Notes: generated by a model from the sequence alone, not told the origin. 64,000 nt of DNA from Streptomyces sp. S.PNR 29 (GCF_030386795.1 NZ_JANUQM010000004.1:62001-126000), one strand, 5' to 3'. Positions 8,702 to 17,954 are shown, numbered from the stretch's first letter. A program made the numbers and translations.

Positions 8702-9666
8702 ACCTCTCCATCGACCCCGACGGCGTCCGCGGGATCCCGTCTCGGGCCATCCACGAGCGGCAACTCGACGACGACATGCTGCTCCTCCAACGCGCCGCGT
8801 CGGCAAGCCACCAACGCGGCCAACTCCTCGAAGCCGTGCGTGTCACCGCCGCCGTCGCGCTCGCCGCCGCCGGCGTCCTGATCACGCTGATCGGCCACGG
8901 CCGGACAGCCGTCTCGATCGTCGGGTTCTTCTGGTTCGTCGTCTCCGCGTTCCTGCTCAAGGGCCTCGCCGGGAACACCGCCCGCCAGGGCGCGCTGCTC
9001 CAGGAGATGTTCGACACCGCCCTGTTCCACTTGCCGTGGCGCGCCACCGTTGCAGGCGACCCCATCCCCGAACCAGACGTCCGCCGTCTCGCGCGCAAGC
9101 TCCCGCGAGGCGGCGCGAAGGACAAGCGCATCACCGACGGCTGGTACGACCCCACCAACGACGTCCACCACCCCTACGACGTGTTCATCGCTCAGGAACA
9201 GAACCTCGCCTGGGACGCCCGCCTCCGCCGCCGCTACAGCCACCTCATCGCCGCTACCGCGATGCTGTGGGCCGCCGTCGGCCTCGTCGCCGGTCTGGTG
9301 GTCGCGGACGCCACTCTGGGCGACACCCTCCTCAGCTTCTTCGTCCCGTCCCTGGCGGCCTACCAGATTGCCTACGAGATCTGGTCCGGCCAACGCAAGG
9401 TGGCCGAGGAACGCGACCGACTCACCAAGGTCGTCAACACCGAGCTACACAACGGACGCCCCGGCCCCATTCCCGACGACGAATGGCACCGCCTACGGAA
9501 CGTCGCACGAGACGTGCAGGACGGCGTGCTCCGCACCCGCCTGGACACCACCCGAGTACCCGAGTGGTTCTACAAACGGTTCCGCGGCGACGACGAACGC
9601 GACTTCGGCGACACCGCAGAAGGCCACCGCGTTCGCCTCGCCCAAAAAACATCCCCACCTCCATAG
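8698..9666 (+). CDS. S-4TM CBASS transmembrane effector
   Basis: A 322-aa protein with four predicted membrane helices in two pairs: about residues 47-65 and 72-95, and about 190-208 and 218-238. This matches the SMODS-associated 4TM effector type, thought to open the inner membrane when bound to the cyclic nucleotide and kill the infected cell. ATGA overlap with the CD-NTase gene makes it the last gene of the operon. No nuclease, phospholipase or TIR motif is present, so membrane disruption is the likely outcome (inference from family). Confidence 0.85.
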   Translation: MNLSIDPDGVRGIPSRAIHERQLDDDMLLLQRAASASHQRGQLLEAVRVTAAVALAAAGVLITLIGHGRTAVSIVGFFWFVVSAFLLKGLAGNTARQGALLQEMFDTALFHLPWRATVAGDPIPEPDVRRLARKLPRGGAKDKRITDGWYDPTNDVHHPYDVFIAQEQNLAWDARLRRRYSHLIAATAMLWAAVGLVAGLVVADATLGDTLLSFFVPSLAAYQIAYEIWSGQRKVAEERDRLTKVVNTELHNGRPGPIPDDEWHRLRNVARDVQDGVLRTRLDTTRVPEWFYKRFRGDDERDFGDTAEGHRVRLAQKTSPPP

Positions 9667-9760
9667 TCCGCTGGGCGGGACGCTCCAAGCTACTCAGTGA
9701 ACCGCGGGCACTGAAAAGGGAGAGGTGACAGGCCCGAATCTGAAATCTAGTTTCCGCCGG

Positions 9761-11500
9761 TTAACGTTCGATGTGGTATCGGCTTTGGGAGATGACGGCC
9801 TGGCGGAGTTTGGCGGTGAAGTCTGGTGTGCGGGCGATGCGGTCCACACCGCCGGCTTTGCTCTGACGCAGGGCGCTTTTGAAGTTCTGCTCCAGCGTGC
9901 CCGTCATGCGGGACATGAGGTCGTCGCTGAGGTGGTCGAGGTCAATGTTGAGCAAGTCCCGCGGGGTGGGCTGCCTCAGCCTGGTCAGGGTGTGGGCGGA
10001 CATGGCTGCCAGGGGGTAGAGCCAGTTCTCTAGGGTTTCTCCCAGCAGGGGCCGGTCTTCGGTGTACTGAGCGAGGAAGGTTCGTAGGCGGGTGTGGACA
10101 TCGAGGCATAGGCGGTAGATGTCCAGGTCGTGGCGGGAGGAGAAGATCTGGGCGTAGTGCTGGTCGTCCAGTAGCAATGCGTCCGAGTGCCGCAGGGCGG
10201 TGTGTGGTTCGCGCAGGACGAAGGCGGTGAACTCCCGGGCCAGGCGGGTCATGCTGATGACCCGGTCAAGGGGGAAGCCGAGGTTGCGGTAGTAGCTGGC
10301 GCGGCGTTCGTAGTAGTAACCACCGGCGTGGCCCAGGCTTTCCTCGATGTCCTTCTGGATGGCTTCGGTGGCTCGCAGGGCGCCCGCCGGTAGCTGCGTC
10401 TGGCTGTTCGTGGCTCGGATGATGCGGTCGCGGGCGGTACCGGACTCTGGTGCGACCACGATCTTGACCAGAAGGGAGCGGTCGCGGTGCTGGCCGCCGT
10501 TCTGAAAATAGCTGTAGATCTCATGGCTGGTCTGCAGCCCGTTGACGATCTGCGGCTCTTTGACGACGATCCTTTTACCTGCGATCTGGGCAGCGTCGGC
10601 GACCACGGTGACACCGTTGTTGAACCACCAGAAGTCCTCGCCCGTACCGGACTTGAGCGTCTCGCCGATGGCGTTGTTCACCGCAGTAGACCCAGCGTAG
10701 TCGCGCACGTTCGATTCGAACAGTTCCAGTCGGAGTGCTTCATTGTCCGAGGTGATGAAGCGGTAGTACTCGTCCAGGCGGGCCAGGCAAACGTATCCTT
10801 CGCCGAGCGAGGTGCTCATCGGGGTTTCGGTGAACACCAACTGCGCGACCGCTTTGGCACCTCGGGCGGTGCGTTCGCGTAGGTCAGCGGCGTTGAGGTA
10901 CTCCAGCTCTGCCTTGGTGTCCGAAGTGATCTTCGCGAGCTCTCGCCGCAGCCGATCTCCCTTGGCCTTCACGTTGGGGTGCGGCGTCTCGGCGGCTTTG
11001 TTGGCGTAGATCACCTTGATGCGGACCTGCGGGAACGACGACGCCAGCTCTTCGAGGATGTGTAGGAAGCGCCGTGTGCGGTCCAGGAGCTTGGCGTTCG
11101 TGTGTGCGACCAGGTCATCTTCGTCCCGGCTCATATCCAGCAGCGTCGGCAGATGGAAGTGCAGCTTCTCGACCACGGTCTCCTGGTAGCCCGTCGAGGT
11201 CTTGGCTTGCAGGATCACCAATTCGATCTTGCCGGCACGCGACGGCAGGAACTGATGGGCATCGGCGGTGACGTAGCGCTCATCCACGAAAGTCCAGATG
11301 CCATCGATGCCGCAGTCGTGAGCACCGTCCACGATCCCGTCCATGATTTCGTCGTTGTCGAGGTCCCAGTCCTGCAGGGCCTTGTCGGCAGCGAAGAACG
11401 TGAAGAAGTCGTCCCTGCTCTTGTCCGGTGCCAGCTTCCGATGCTGGTCCTCCAGGATGCGGTCGAGTAGCCGCTGGTCGTTGTTCTGTACGGACGTCAT
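9761..11500 (-). CDS. AIPR-family (abortive infection phage resistance) protein
   Basis: A 579-aa protein. The AIPR core is recognisable from FWWFNNGVTVV (residues 290-300), PQIVNGLQTSHEIY and RDRIIRATNSQTQ. Upstream of it, GIDGIW (64-69) followed by ELVILQAKTS (93-102) has the D...E-x-Q-x-K layout of a restriction-like nuclease, so a DNase function is plausible. AIPR proteins are linked to abortive infection and often sit in defence islands. The ATG at 11500 is chosen because the frame further upstream has no family character and runs into the helicase gene. It converges on the CBASS operon across a 94-bp gap. Confidence 0.82.
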   Translation of the reverse strand: MTSVQNNDQRLLDRILEDQHRKLAPDKSRDDFFTFFAADKALQDWDLDNDEIMDGIVDGAHDCGIDGIWTFVDERYVTADAHQFLPSRAGKIELVILQAKTSTGYQETVVEKLHFHLPTLLDMSRDEDDLVAHTNAKLLDRTRRFLHILEELASSFPQVRIKVIYANKAAETPHPNVKAKGDRLRRELAKITSDTKAELEYLNAADLRERTARGAKAVAQLVFTETPMSTSLGEGYVCLARLDEYYRFITSDNEALRLELFESNVRDYAGSTAVNNAIGETLKSGTGEDFWWFNNGVTVVADAAQIAGKRIVVKEPQIVNGLQTSHEIYSYFQNGGQHRDRSLLVKIVVAPESGTARDRIIRATNSQTQLPAGALRATEAIQKDIEESLGHAGGYYYERRASYYRNLGFPLDRVISMTRLAREFTAFVLREPHTALRHSDALLLDDQHYAQIFSSRHDLDIYRLCLDVHTRLRTFLAQYTEDRPLLGETLENWLYPLAAMSAHTLTRLRQPTPRDLLNIDLDHLSDDLMSRMTGTLEQNFKSALRQSKAGGVDRIARTPDFTAKLRQAVISQSRYHIER

Positions 11501-11723
11501 ACAGCACCACCCCCACCAAGGCGTCAAACCCGGACAACGATGTTGGCAGGCGGGTTGGGCCGTGAACAGCCCGCGCGCTGCCGAAAGTTGGGGAAAACTG
11601 CTGGTGTCTTGGGTGAGCGAGCCCCTCAAAAGTCCGGTTCTTAGGGCACTGTAGATCCCTGCAAGCTCAATCGAGGTCCTTGGCGTGCTTGTGACGGCGG
11701 TGGCACGGAAAGGTGATGGGCAA

Positions 11724-13181
11724 TCAGTTTCCAAGGTGGCTGTCGATCCAGGACAGTCCACCAAGGTCGAGATGGCGACGCGCTCGGGTGACCGCGACAT
11801 AGGCGAGACGGGCGTCAGTATCGCTGACAGGTTCAGGGATAGGACGGCTTTCGGAGTCCTGTTGGTCGGAGTCCTTGGGAGGTGGGAAATCGTCACCGAT
11901 CCGAACCGTTGGCCATTCGCGGCCTTTGGCTTTGTGAGCGGTGGAGACGATTACGTCGGCATCGTCCTCGTCGGTGAGCTTGTCGACCGCCGCGAGGATC
12001 GCCTCGGGACCGTGCGTGTCGACTAGATCGACGAAGGGCTGAAGGTCGCCGCCAGCGGGGTCGTACGCCGCGTAGTCCTGGACTTCGCCCCAGGAAGCGA
12101 AGAGGACGAGTTCGGGATGGCTGGTTCGGCGGCCTTCTTTGAGGTCGCGAGCCGCCAACGCCAGTGCGGAGAGTGTGTGTCCACCACGGGCCAGTGCCAC
12201 TCGGCGGCCTTCGGAGAGGAGCCGCATCACCTCGGCCATGGCACCAATGTTGGTGCGGCACAGTACCGCGTCCGGGTTTTCGATGTCTCCGACCTTGGTC
12301 GGAATGGTTTCGCTTCCGGTCAGCCGGATGGGCGCCTCGGCGAGTTCGAGCCAGCGGTTGGCCTGTTCGGCAAGGAGAGGGCCGAAGCGGAAGGAGCGAG
12401 TCAGGGTGAGAGCGGTGGCGTCAAAGCCGGTCATCACGTCGCGGGCGCCGCGCCAGCCGTAGATGGCCTGGGCGGAGTCGCCGACCATGACGAGTTGGGC
12501 ATGGCCGCGCTGGGCGTTGAAGACTTGTTCCAGGACAGGGTTGGTGTCCTGGGCTTCGTCGAGGAAGAGGAAGTCTGCCTCGATCTTGGGTTCCGTCAGG
12601 GCCCACATCTTCAGGTAGTGGTCATGTTCGAAGCGGACCACACCCTGCTCGGGGTTTTGCAGATCGGCCCAGGCCTTGGCTGCGAACGGCAGGACAGCGT
12701 CGGCAAGTTGGGTGTGCTCGGCCTGTGCCGTCAGGCGCCGGATACGCGGTACATGATGACGGTCCAGGGCCCGGTCGGCGGAGTAGCAGAAGCGGGTCAC
12801 GGCGCGCAGCACCGTGTGGGAGAGGGTCTTGTGGCTGATCTCCTGATCGCCGATGCGGATGGGTTTGGTGATGCCGAGTGCCTGGCCGGCCTTCCAGGCT
12901 GGTTGGCGAGGGCCGTTGAGGCGGCTGGCGTAGCGGTGGCCCAGCGCAGCGAACGCGGTCGCGTGCGCTGTCTTGCACATAACCGTCCGAGGGAACCGCG
13001 TGGCGGCGTCGCTGGCGATGTCCTTGTTGAAGGCAAGGTATCGACCACGTCGTTTGGTGCTGACGGCGAGCAGCGCGAGGGTAGTGGTCTTGCCGGTGCC
13101 GGCTCCCGCTTGCAGGACGAGGTGGTGTCCTGCTCGGAAGGTGTCAGCGGCTTGGACCTGCTCGTCGGTCGGAGTGGGCAC
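11724..13181 (-). CDS. UvrD/Rep-like superfamily 1 DNA helicase
   Basis: A 485-aa SF1A helicase. Walker A is QAGAGTGKTTT (about 24-34), motif II FLFLDEAQDTNP, motif III GDSAQAIYGWRGA, motif IV region RSFRFG, motif V VSTAHKAKGREWP and motif VI YVAVTRARRHLDL. It is short (UvrD is about 700 aa), typical of compact helicases in defence islands. The GTG at 13181 has GAGGAG seven bases upstream and is preferred to the longer frame from 13304. Ten base pairs separate it from the small protein gene upstream, and that gene overlaps the DUF6083 gene: one three-gene unit. Confidence 0.9.
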   Translation of the reverse strand: MPTPTDEQVQAADTFRAGHHLVLQAGAGTGKTTTLALLAVSTKRRGRYLAFNKDIASDAATRFPRTVMCKTAHATAFAALGHRYASRLNGPRQPAWKAGQALGITKPIRIGDQEISHKTLSHTVLRAVTRFCYSADRALDRHHVPRIRRLTAQAEHTQLADAVLPFAAKAWADLQNPEQGVVRFEHDHYLKMWALTEPKIEADFLFLDEAQDTNPVLEQVFNAQRGHAQLVMVGDSAQAIYGWRGARDVMTGFDATALTLTRSFRFGPLLAEQANRWLELAEAPIRLTGSETIPTKVGDIENPDAVLCRTNIGAMAEVMRLLSEGRRVALARGGHTLSALALAARDLKEGRRTSHPELVLFASWGEVQDYAAYDPAGGDLQPFVDLVDTHGPEAILAAVDKLTDEDDADVIVSTAHKAKGREWPTVRIGDDFPPPKDSDQQDSESRPIPEPVSDTDARLAYVAVTRARRHLDLGGLSWIDSHLGN

Positions 13182-13191
13182 AAAGGGCTCC

Positions 13192-13695
13192 TCAGGAAGG
13201 GGAGGCGGATGACTTGCTGCTGGGCAGGCAGGTGCGATGGCTGAGGAGCATGCTCGCTGCTCCGAGCAGCAGTTCTTCCGCGGTGTGTTGGTCCAGAAGC
13301 CCATTCAGATGGGTCGTCAGTCGGCGGGCGCGCTCTTCTTGGTGTCGGGCGACGGCATCGGTCACGGTCTGGCTGAGGAAGTCACGGGGCCGTTGACCGC
13401 CGGCTGCCGCAGCCCGATGGATGATGGTGCGGGCCTCGTGACTGAGAGCGAAGTTCACCAGGACGCAGCCCTGCCGGTCCGGGTAGTGGGTGGTGACGAC
13501 GTCGATGGGCAGCGCGGCGTTGAGTCGATGACGAACTGCTCGCAGCGCGCGCCCGGGAGTCTTCGCACGCTGCACAATCAGCAGTCGAGTGTGGTCAGTG
13601 TTGCTGGCCAGAGCCACAATGCGCCCCGCACGCCGCAGTTCCCCATCGGTGGCGGGCCGGGTCAGAGTGATTTCAACGGCGTGGTGAACCGTCAT
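13192..13695 (-). CDS. Small protein with ribbon-helix-helix-like segment
   Basis: A 167-aa protein. The middle, VNFALSHEARTIIHRAAA then GQRPRDFLSQTVTDAV, has the strand-helix-helix pattern of DUF1778/CopG-type DNA-binding proteins; the N-terminus has beta character. The longer frame to 13803 is open, but ATG 13695 (MTVHHAVEITLT) overlaps the upstream stop as ATGA. It lies between a DUF6083 gene and a helicase, so a DNA-linked regulatory or antitoxin-like role is possible. I do not recognise the full-length family. Confidence 0.68.
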   Translation of the reverse strand: MTVHHAVEITLTRPATDGELRRAGRIVALASNTDHTRLLIVQRAKTPGRALRAVRHRLNAALPIDVVTTHYPDRQGCVLVNFALSHEARTIIHRAAAAGGQRPRDFLSQTVTDAVARHQEERARRLTTHLNGLLDQHTAEELLLGAASMLLSHRTCLPSSKSSASPS

Positions 13696-14600
13696 GGCTG
13701 CGTCCCCTTCCTGCTCAGGCCGGCAGGGCCTGGACGCCGGGTGAGTGTCGGGAGCCGCGTATGGATGTGCTCGTGGTGGACGAGCGGATTGAAGGTCTCC
13801 CACTCAGTCACAGCCATGTCGGGCGCTGTCGGAATAGCGGAGTGCTCGGGGCAGCGTTGAGCCCTCCACCGCAACTGCTCGGCGTAAGGCAGCCCCGTGA
13901 GCACATAAACGGCCATGACCGCGCCGGGCAAAGGAAGTTGGCCATGCGCGGTAGCGGTGGACAGGAGAGCCCATACGCCTGCCGGAGCTCCGGGCGCGAG
14001 CAGCGGACTTGTGCAGCGGTGGCGTCGGCGGGTCTGGGCGACGCACTGGATTTCGTCTACGGGTCTGCTGGCGAGGTAACGGACGTACAGGAGTTGTACG
14101 ACCGGCCGGGCCGGCCGACAAGCGGCAGTCGAAGAGCCTTCGGCGCTCGGCCGTGCGGAGGGGGGAACGAAGATGCCGCGGTCGATCAGACGGCGGGTAC
14201 TGACTGCCAGAGCGCGCCGCAGCTCTGTCAGTTCAGGCACATCCGGAATTGCGCTGCGGGCAGGACACAGCAGGGCGTGCGGCAGGCGGCACCAGCCGCT
14301 GCCGTCGCCCGACGGATGAGCGACGCCGCAGCTGACATGCCACTGGCAGGCAGCAGGCACCGTCTCGACAGGCAGTTCCTGAGGGTGCAGCCGGACAGGT
14401 CGCTCGTTCGTGCGGTGGTACCACTCGATTCGGTTGCCGCAATCCTGGCAGCGGTCACTCTGACCGGACCGCAGCAGACGACTGGCACTGTCGCTGCTTA
14501 CCCGCAGGGACCGCCTTGCACGGACATGGACGAGGCTGCCATCCCAACGGCGTGGAAAGGGAGGTGTGGAACGCATGCGGGCGAACCTGCCAGCCAACAC
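13692..14600 (-). CDS. DUF6083-like zinc-ribbon protein
   Basis: Up to 302 aa. The segment CQDCGNRIEWYHR followed by RPVRLHPQELP, WHVSCGVAHP and WCRLPHALLCPA resembles the DUF6083 family common in Streptomyces mobile and accessory regions, with four to six cysteines and histidines likely binding zinc. The C-terminal half (TRRRHRCTSPLLAPG, YVLTGLPYAEQLRWRAQRCPEH) looks like a second, linked region seen in longer members. Function is unknown. The gene heads the unit with the small RHH-like protein and helicase. Its start is uncertain. Confidence 0.65.
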   Translation of the reverse strand: MLAGRFARMRSTPPFPRRWDGSLVHVRARRSLRVSSDSASRLLRSGQSDRCQDCGNRIEWYHRTNERPVRLHPQELPVETVPAACQWHVSCGVAHPSGDGSGWCRLPHALLCPARSAIPDVPELTELRRALAVSTRRLIDRGIFVPPSARPSAEGSSTAACRPARPVVQLLYVRYLASRPVDEIQCVAQTRRRHRCTSPLLAPGAPAGVWALLSTATAHGQLPLPGAVMAVYVLTGLPYAEQLRWRAQRCPEHSAIPTAPDMAVTEWETFNPLVHHEHIHTRLPTLTRRPGPAGLSRKGTQP

Positions 14601-14736
14601 GCCGTCTCATGGGTGTCACCACCGCAGGTGTCCTCCGGACTGCCGCATCCGGTGAGACTGGCGTTCGAGAATGCGATCATGTGTTCGTCATCGAGTCGCT
14701 GATTTGGGCGGTAGGTTAATGCCGCCCTGCGAGCGG

Positions 14737-15000
14737 TCAGCCCTCGGCCTTTCCGGGGCGTTCGTGGCCATTGCACAAGGTCGCGAAGAGCTCGTCGAGC
14801 GGGGTGCTCAGGGCGTGCGCGAGGGCGTGCCAGGTTTTGAGAGTCCCGATCGTGCGGCCCTGCTCAATTTCGATGAGCGTCCGTCTGGCCAGCCCGCTAC
14901 GGGCGGCGAGTTCGTCGTAGGTCCATCCGTGGGCCGCCCGCAGGCGCGCGAGCTCGAGGCGGAGTGCCTCGAAGTCCGGATCGGGCGGAAAGATCGTCAC
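14737..15000 (-). CDS. XRE-family transcriptional regulator
   Basis: An 87-aa single-domain helix-turn-helix protein: LARLRAAHGWTYDELAARSG then LARRTLIEIEQGRTIG is the classic XRE fold. The GTG at 15000 is chosen because it puts the three operator-like repeats (15015-15096) entirely outside the gene; the frame is open to a GTG at 15096, which would place them in the coding sequence. It is divergent from the gene at 15165 and is expected to repress one or both through those sites. Confidence 0.82.
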   Translation of the reverse strand: MTIFPPDPDFEALRLELARLRAAHGWTYDELAARSGLARRTLIEIEQGRTIGTLKTWHALAHALSTPLDELFATLCNGHERPGKAEG

Positions 15001-15014
15001 CCAACCATCCGACG

Positions 15015-15096
15015 GTGCAGACCACTGCCCTGTCAGTGCAGACATCTGCCCTATCTCCGCAGGTGATGGCGCAGGTCGGAGGGCAGAGGTCTGCAC
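15015..15096. promoter_or_regulatory. Three 17-bp operator repeats in a divergent promoter
   Basis: GTGCAGACNNCTGCCCT-type sites at 15015-15031 and 15036-15052 (direct) and 15080-15096 (inverted). Each contains GCAGA-NN-TCTGC, a 5-2-5 palindrome (one mismatch in the first copy). They fill the space between the XRE regulator and the rightward gene and are the likely binding sites of that regulator. Confidence 0.8.
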
Positions 15097-15164
15097 TACC
15101 GTGTGCGGCCGTCGCTCTCGCGAGTGGATGGCGGCGCCGGACGGGACTGGGAGGAGCGCGCCCT

Positions 15165-16220
15165 ATGAGGCTTTGCACAACACGTCCGACAGTGCGGCGT
15201 GCCTGGACTGTGGAGCTGCGGCCTGGATCCGGCGGACCACAGCTCGTGTGTCATCAATGTGACTATCGAGGCGCGCGGCTCGTTGCCGCTTCCGCTCGCT
15301 CTGCGGCGCTCGAACATCTGGCTGGGCATGCCCGTCGCGACGTTCTGCCGCCGTACATGCGCACCTGCCAGTGCCACGAACGGGGCTGTCGCTGGCACCC
15401 CCGTCATCGCGGCTGTGCCGGCCCCATCCTTCTGCTTCTCGCCCGCGAGCGAGGTGGACGGCTGTGGCGGCTTGCTGATGCCTGCACGGCCTGTGCATCG
15501 GTGACGGCGCAGGCCGCCGTGGTCCCGGAAACCTTCCTGCGTGCGGTTGTCACGCCCACGGACGGCACCTCGCGGCGCCGTAAGCGACGGCTCAACGGGC
15601 CGGGCGATCAGAATCAGGTGCGCGAGATGCTCAGCTACTTGGCCGCAGCCTTGCCGAGCCGCACTGGAGCTGCTGCCCGCCTGCTCGCCGTGCAGTGCGC
15701 CCTGCGCATGGACTCCGAGGGGAAGGCCCGCTTGCCGGTGGGGGTCCTGCGCAGTCTTCGCTTGGGGGGTGATCCCCGCCCATGGAGCGAGCTGGAGCAG
15801 GCGCGGTGGCTTCGCAGAACGCCAGCTGTGCGGGGCTCTGCCGACAGGGCGGTGGTCGCCCAGATCCTCGATGGCGCGCTGTTTGCCCAGCGTCCCGCGC
15901 GCCCCGACCGCAGGAGGGCTGCTGACTGGGCACTTCGTATGGCGAGAGGCGGCTGTATGGGTCCCGATGCGTCTCTGCGGCTGATCGCCCTCTGTCTCGC
16001 GGCGCATACGGACTTCTCGACCGGTCAGGGGTGGGTCGAGACGGACCGGATTACGCGTGAGTGTGGGCTTGTTCCCGATGTCTTGTTGTCTCTGCTCGAC
16101 CGGTTGGCGGCATCCCTCGCCTCCTGGGGCGTGGCTCTCGACTCTGGAGACCTGCGCTGGGAGCTGCTGTCAAAGGCCTGCAATGCGAGCGTGCCGCCGA
16201 CCAACCTGACGCCGACGTGA
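15165..16220 (+). CDS. Hypothetical protein with Cys/His-rich N-terminus
   Basis: A 351-aa protein with ATG at 15165 behind GGGAGGAG. The N-terminal third has CHQC (in LVCHQCDYRG), CQCHERGCRWHPRHRGCAG and CTAC, probably zinc sites; the rest is helical and Arg/Leu-rich (MLSYLAAALPS, AARLLAVQCALRMDSEGKA, WALRMARGG). The architecture resembles Streptomyces regulatory/accessory proteins of unknown role; I do not recognise a named family. Divergent partner of the XRE regulator, with the three operators in between, so it is probably the regulated gene. Confidence 0.72.
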   Translation: MRLCTTRPTVRRAWTVELRPGSGGPQLVCHQCDYRGARLVAASARSAALEHLAGHARRDVLPPYMRTCQCHERGCRWHPRHRGCAGPILLLLARERGGRLWRLADACTACASVTAQAAVVPETFLRAVVTPTDGTSRRRKRRLNGPGDQNQVREMLSYLAAALPSRTGAAARLLAVQCALRMDSEGKARLPVGVLRSLRLGGDPRPWSELEQARWLRRTPAVRGSADRAVVAQILDGALFAQRPARPDRRRAADWALRMARGGCMGPDASLRLIALCLAAHTDFSTGQGWVETDRITRECGLVPDVLLSLLDRLAASLASWGVALDSGDLRWELLSKACNASVPPTNLTPT

Positions 16221-16397
16221 CCCGGAGGGCGGGCATGGTCGCCCGCAGCTCGAACGGCCTTTGGAACAAGGTGGTTTGCTCGACCTGACCTCGTCTTGTC
16301 TAACACGCTGCCCGTCGGACCTGCCCGGCGGCGCGGGCGCCGCACCGCCGAACAACCTGCAGCGTCCTCACTCCGCATGTACCGAACGCCGTCATAG

Positions 16398-17609
16398 TCA
16401 GCCGTTGACCTCGACCATCCGAACGGATCCGGGAACGAGCCCGAGCCGGGTCTTCGGTTGGGCGTCCCACCCCGTCGTCTGCTCCACGCAACAGCTGCTG
16501 TCGAGGTCGAACACCGCGCAGGGCCTCTGGTTCAACGACGACGTGTAGATCAGCCCCTGAACGGGGTTGTCCGGGTTGAAGACCTTGAGGAGGAACTCCG
16601 CGACAACCTGCGTCGGCACGTAGTCGATCTGGTCATAGCCGTCTCGAACCGGCTTGGCCATCTGTGCAACGAACTGGTGCAGAAACAGCAGGGTGCGCCG
16701 CTGGTGGCCGCGCTCGGGGTCGAACATCGACGGAACGCTGGGAAGTCGGGTGAAGTCGACCACCGTGCAGCTGCGGGAGAGCTCGAAGGTGCCTACTGCC
16801 AGTCGTTTCTGCTCGCCGCGCGTCACCTCCTGCTCGGCGGTGTCCTGATCGAATGCGCCGTAGAACATCGGGATTCCGGCCGGGCTCATCCTGTTGGAGG
16901 TCCGGGCGAACTCGCGGGGTGCGGTGCCGAGGTCGGCGGCGCCCCAGCCGGCTGCTGCCGACACCTCGCTGTCCTGTACCTCGCGGGCGCGCCACAGCCT
17001 GGTGCCTGCGGGGATTTCCCGTAGCAAGTCCAAGTCCAGGATGTGCTGACTGATCTGATCAAGGATGCGTCCCGCGGGGATCTCCCCCCAGCGTTCCTCC
17101 TCCTGGTCGGCGTTGTCGCGGCGGAGCCAGAAGACGTACCTGGTCTTGTGCTGGATTTGTTCGCAGAAGCTCTGCCAGCTGGAGGTGAGCTGCTCGTTGT
17201 AGCGCAGGAACTGCCAGCCGATCTCGGTCCATGTCTGGAGGCCGATCGCTTCGCGAACGGCCTCCAGGACCGCATCGTTGGCAAAGACGTCGGAGTGCTC
17301 ATCCACCAACTCCCAGGTGTCCCAGGTCGTGGCGACGTGGTAGCCGCCCTCACCGCTGTCGTAGGGGACTCCCTCGTCGTCGGCGTTGGCGTACTCGGTC
17401 TTCAGCCCCTCGATGAACGCTTCGGTTAGAACGTCCAGTTCAGCGGCAGGACTCTCGCCGCAAAAGTTGCATTCCTCGTCGTCCTGGGCGGAATCAGAGA
17501 TCACCTTCTTGAGCGCCATGTCGCTGAGGCATCCCGCACACACATGTCCGCGCCGGGAGGACCAGGCTCGCTCGAACTCCAGCTCCATCTGCCGCTTTGC
17601 CGCACCCAT
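16398..17609 (-). CDS. HEPN/RES protein: NAD-phosphorylase-type toxin
   Basis: A 403-aa protein. The N-terminus carries a zinc ribbon, CAGC (24-27) and ECNFCGE, followed by a helical HEPN-like region. The C-terminal half is a RES domain: RLWRAREV (about 205), REFARTSNRMSPAGIPMFYG, TAEQEV and ELSRSCTVVDFTRLP. RES domains cleave NAD+ by phosphorolysis and act as toxins; combined HEPN/RES N-terminal proteins occur in defence islands. No obvious antitoxin (Xre-MbcA type) is adjacent, though the XRE gene at 14737 lies two genes away. Convergent with the gene at 15165. Confidence 0.8.
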   Translation of the reverse strand: MGAAKRQMELEFERAWSSRRGHVCAGCLSDMALKKVISDSAQDDEECNFCGESPAAELDVLTEAFIEGLKTEYANADDEGVPYDSGEGGYHVATTWDTWELVDEHSDVFANDAVLEAVREAIGLQTWTEIGWQFLRYNEQLTSSWQSFCEQIQHKTRYVFWLRRDNADQEEERWGEIPAGRILDQISQHILDLDLLREIPAGTRLWRAREVQDSEVSAAAGWGAADLGTAPREFARTSNRMSPAGIPMFYGAFDQDTAEQEVTRGEQKRLAVGTFELSRSCTVVDFTRLPSVPSMFDPERGHQRRTLLFLHQFVAQMAKPVRDGYDQIDYVPTQVVAEFLLKVFNPDNPVQGLIYTSSLNQRPCAVFDLDSSCCVEQTTGWDAQPKTRLGLVPGSVRMVEVNG

Positions 17610-17901
17610 GTCCGGCAGCCTACGCGCGGCAGGGGCCGGATCCGTTCACAGTCCGCTGGCCATCCGAAGCTCGATACAGCGCAAAGGCGTCACGACGGAA
17701 GTCGTGATCTAAGCGTTAGGGGGAGCGCATCAAGGGGTCACTACCCGCCACCCCCGTGCCACGCCTCACTGACCAACTGTGATGCAAAGAGTGGCCAAAT
17801 GGCAACGCTCAGTTACGTGCAGGGGGTTCTTCAATTGCTCTGCCCGGCTGGGGAAGTGGCGGGGTGAGCTGTTTCGGACGCCGCTCACCTTCACCAGAGA
17901 A

Positions 17902-17917
17902 TCGATGATGTGTTCGA
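17902..17917 (+). promoter_or_regulatory. Candidate SOS box 1 of cargo dnaE2
   Basis: TCGATGATGTGTTCGA: the right half-site GTTCGA is perfect, the left has two mismatches to the actinobacterial LexA site TCGAACNNNNGTTCGA. It is 105 bp before the dnaE2 start. Confidence 0.45.
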
Positions 17918-17954
17918 GTATGGTCGCCGACCGGGGTTGATGGGGCTAGAGTAA

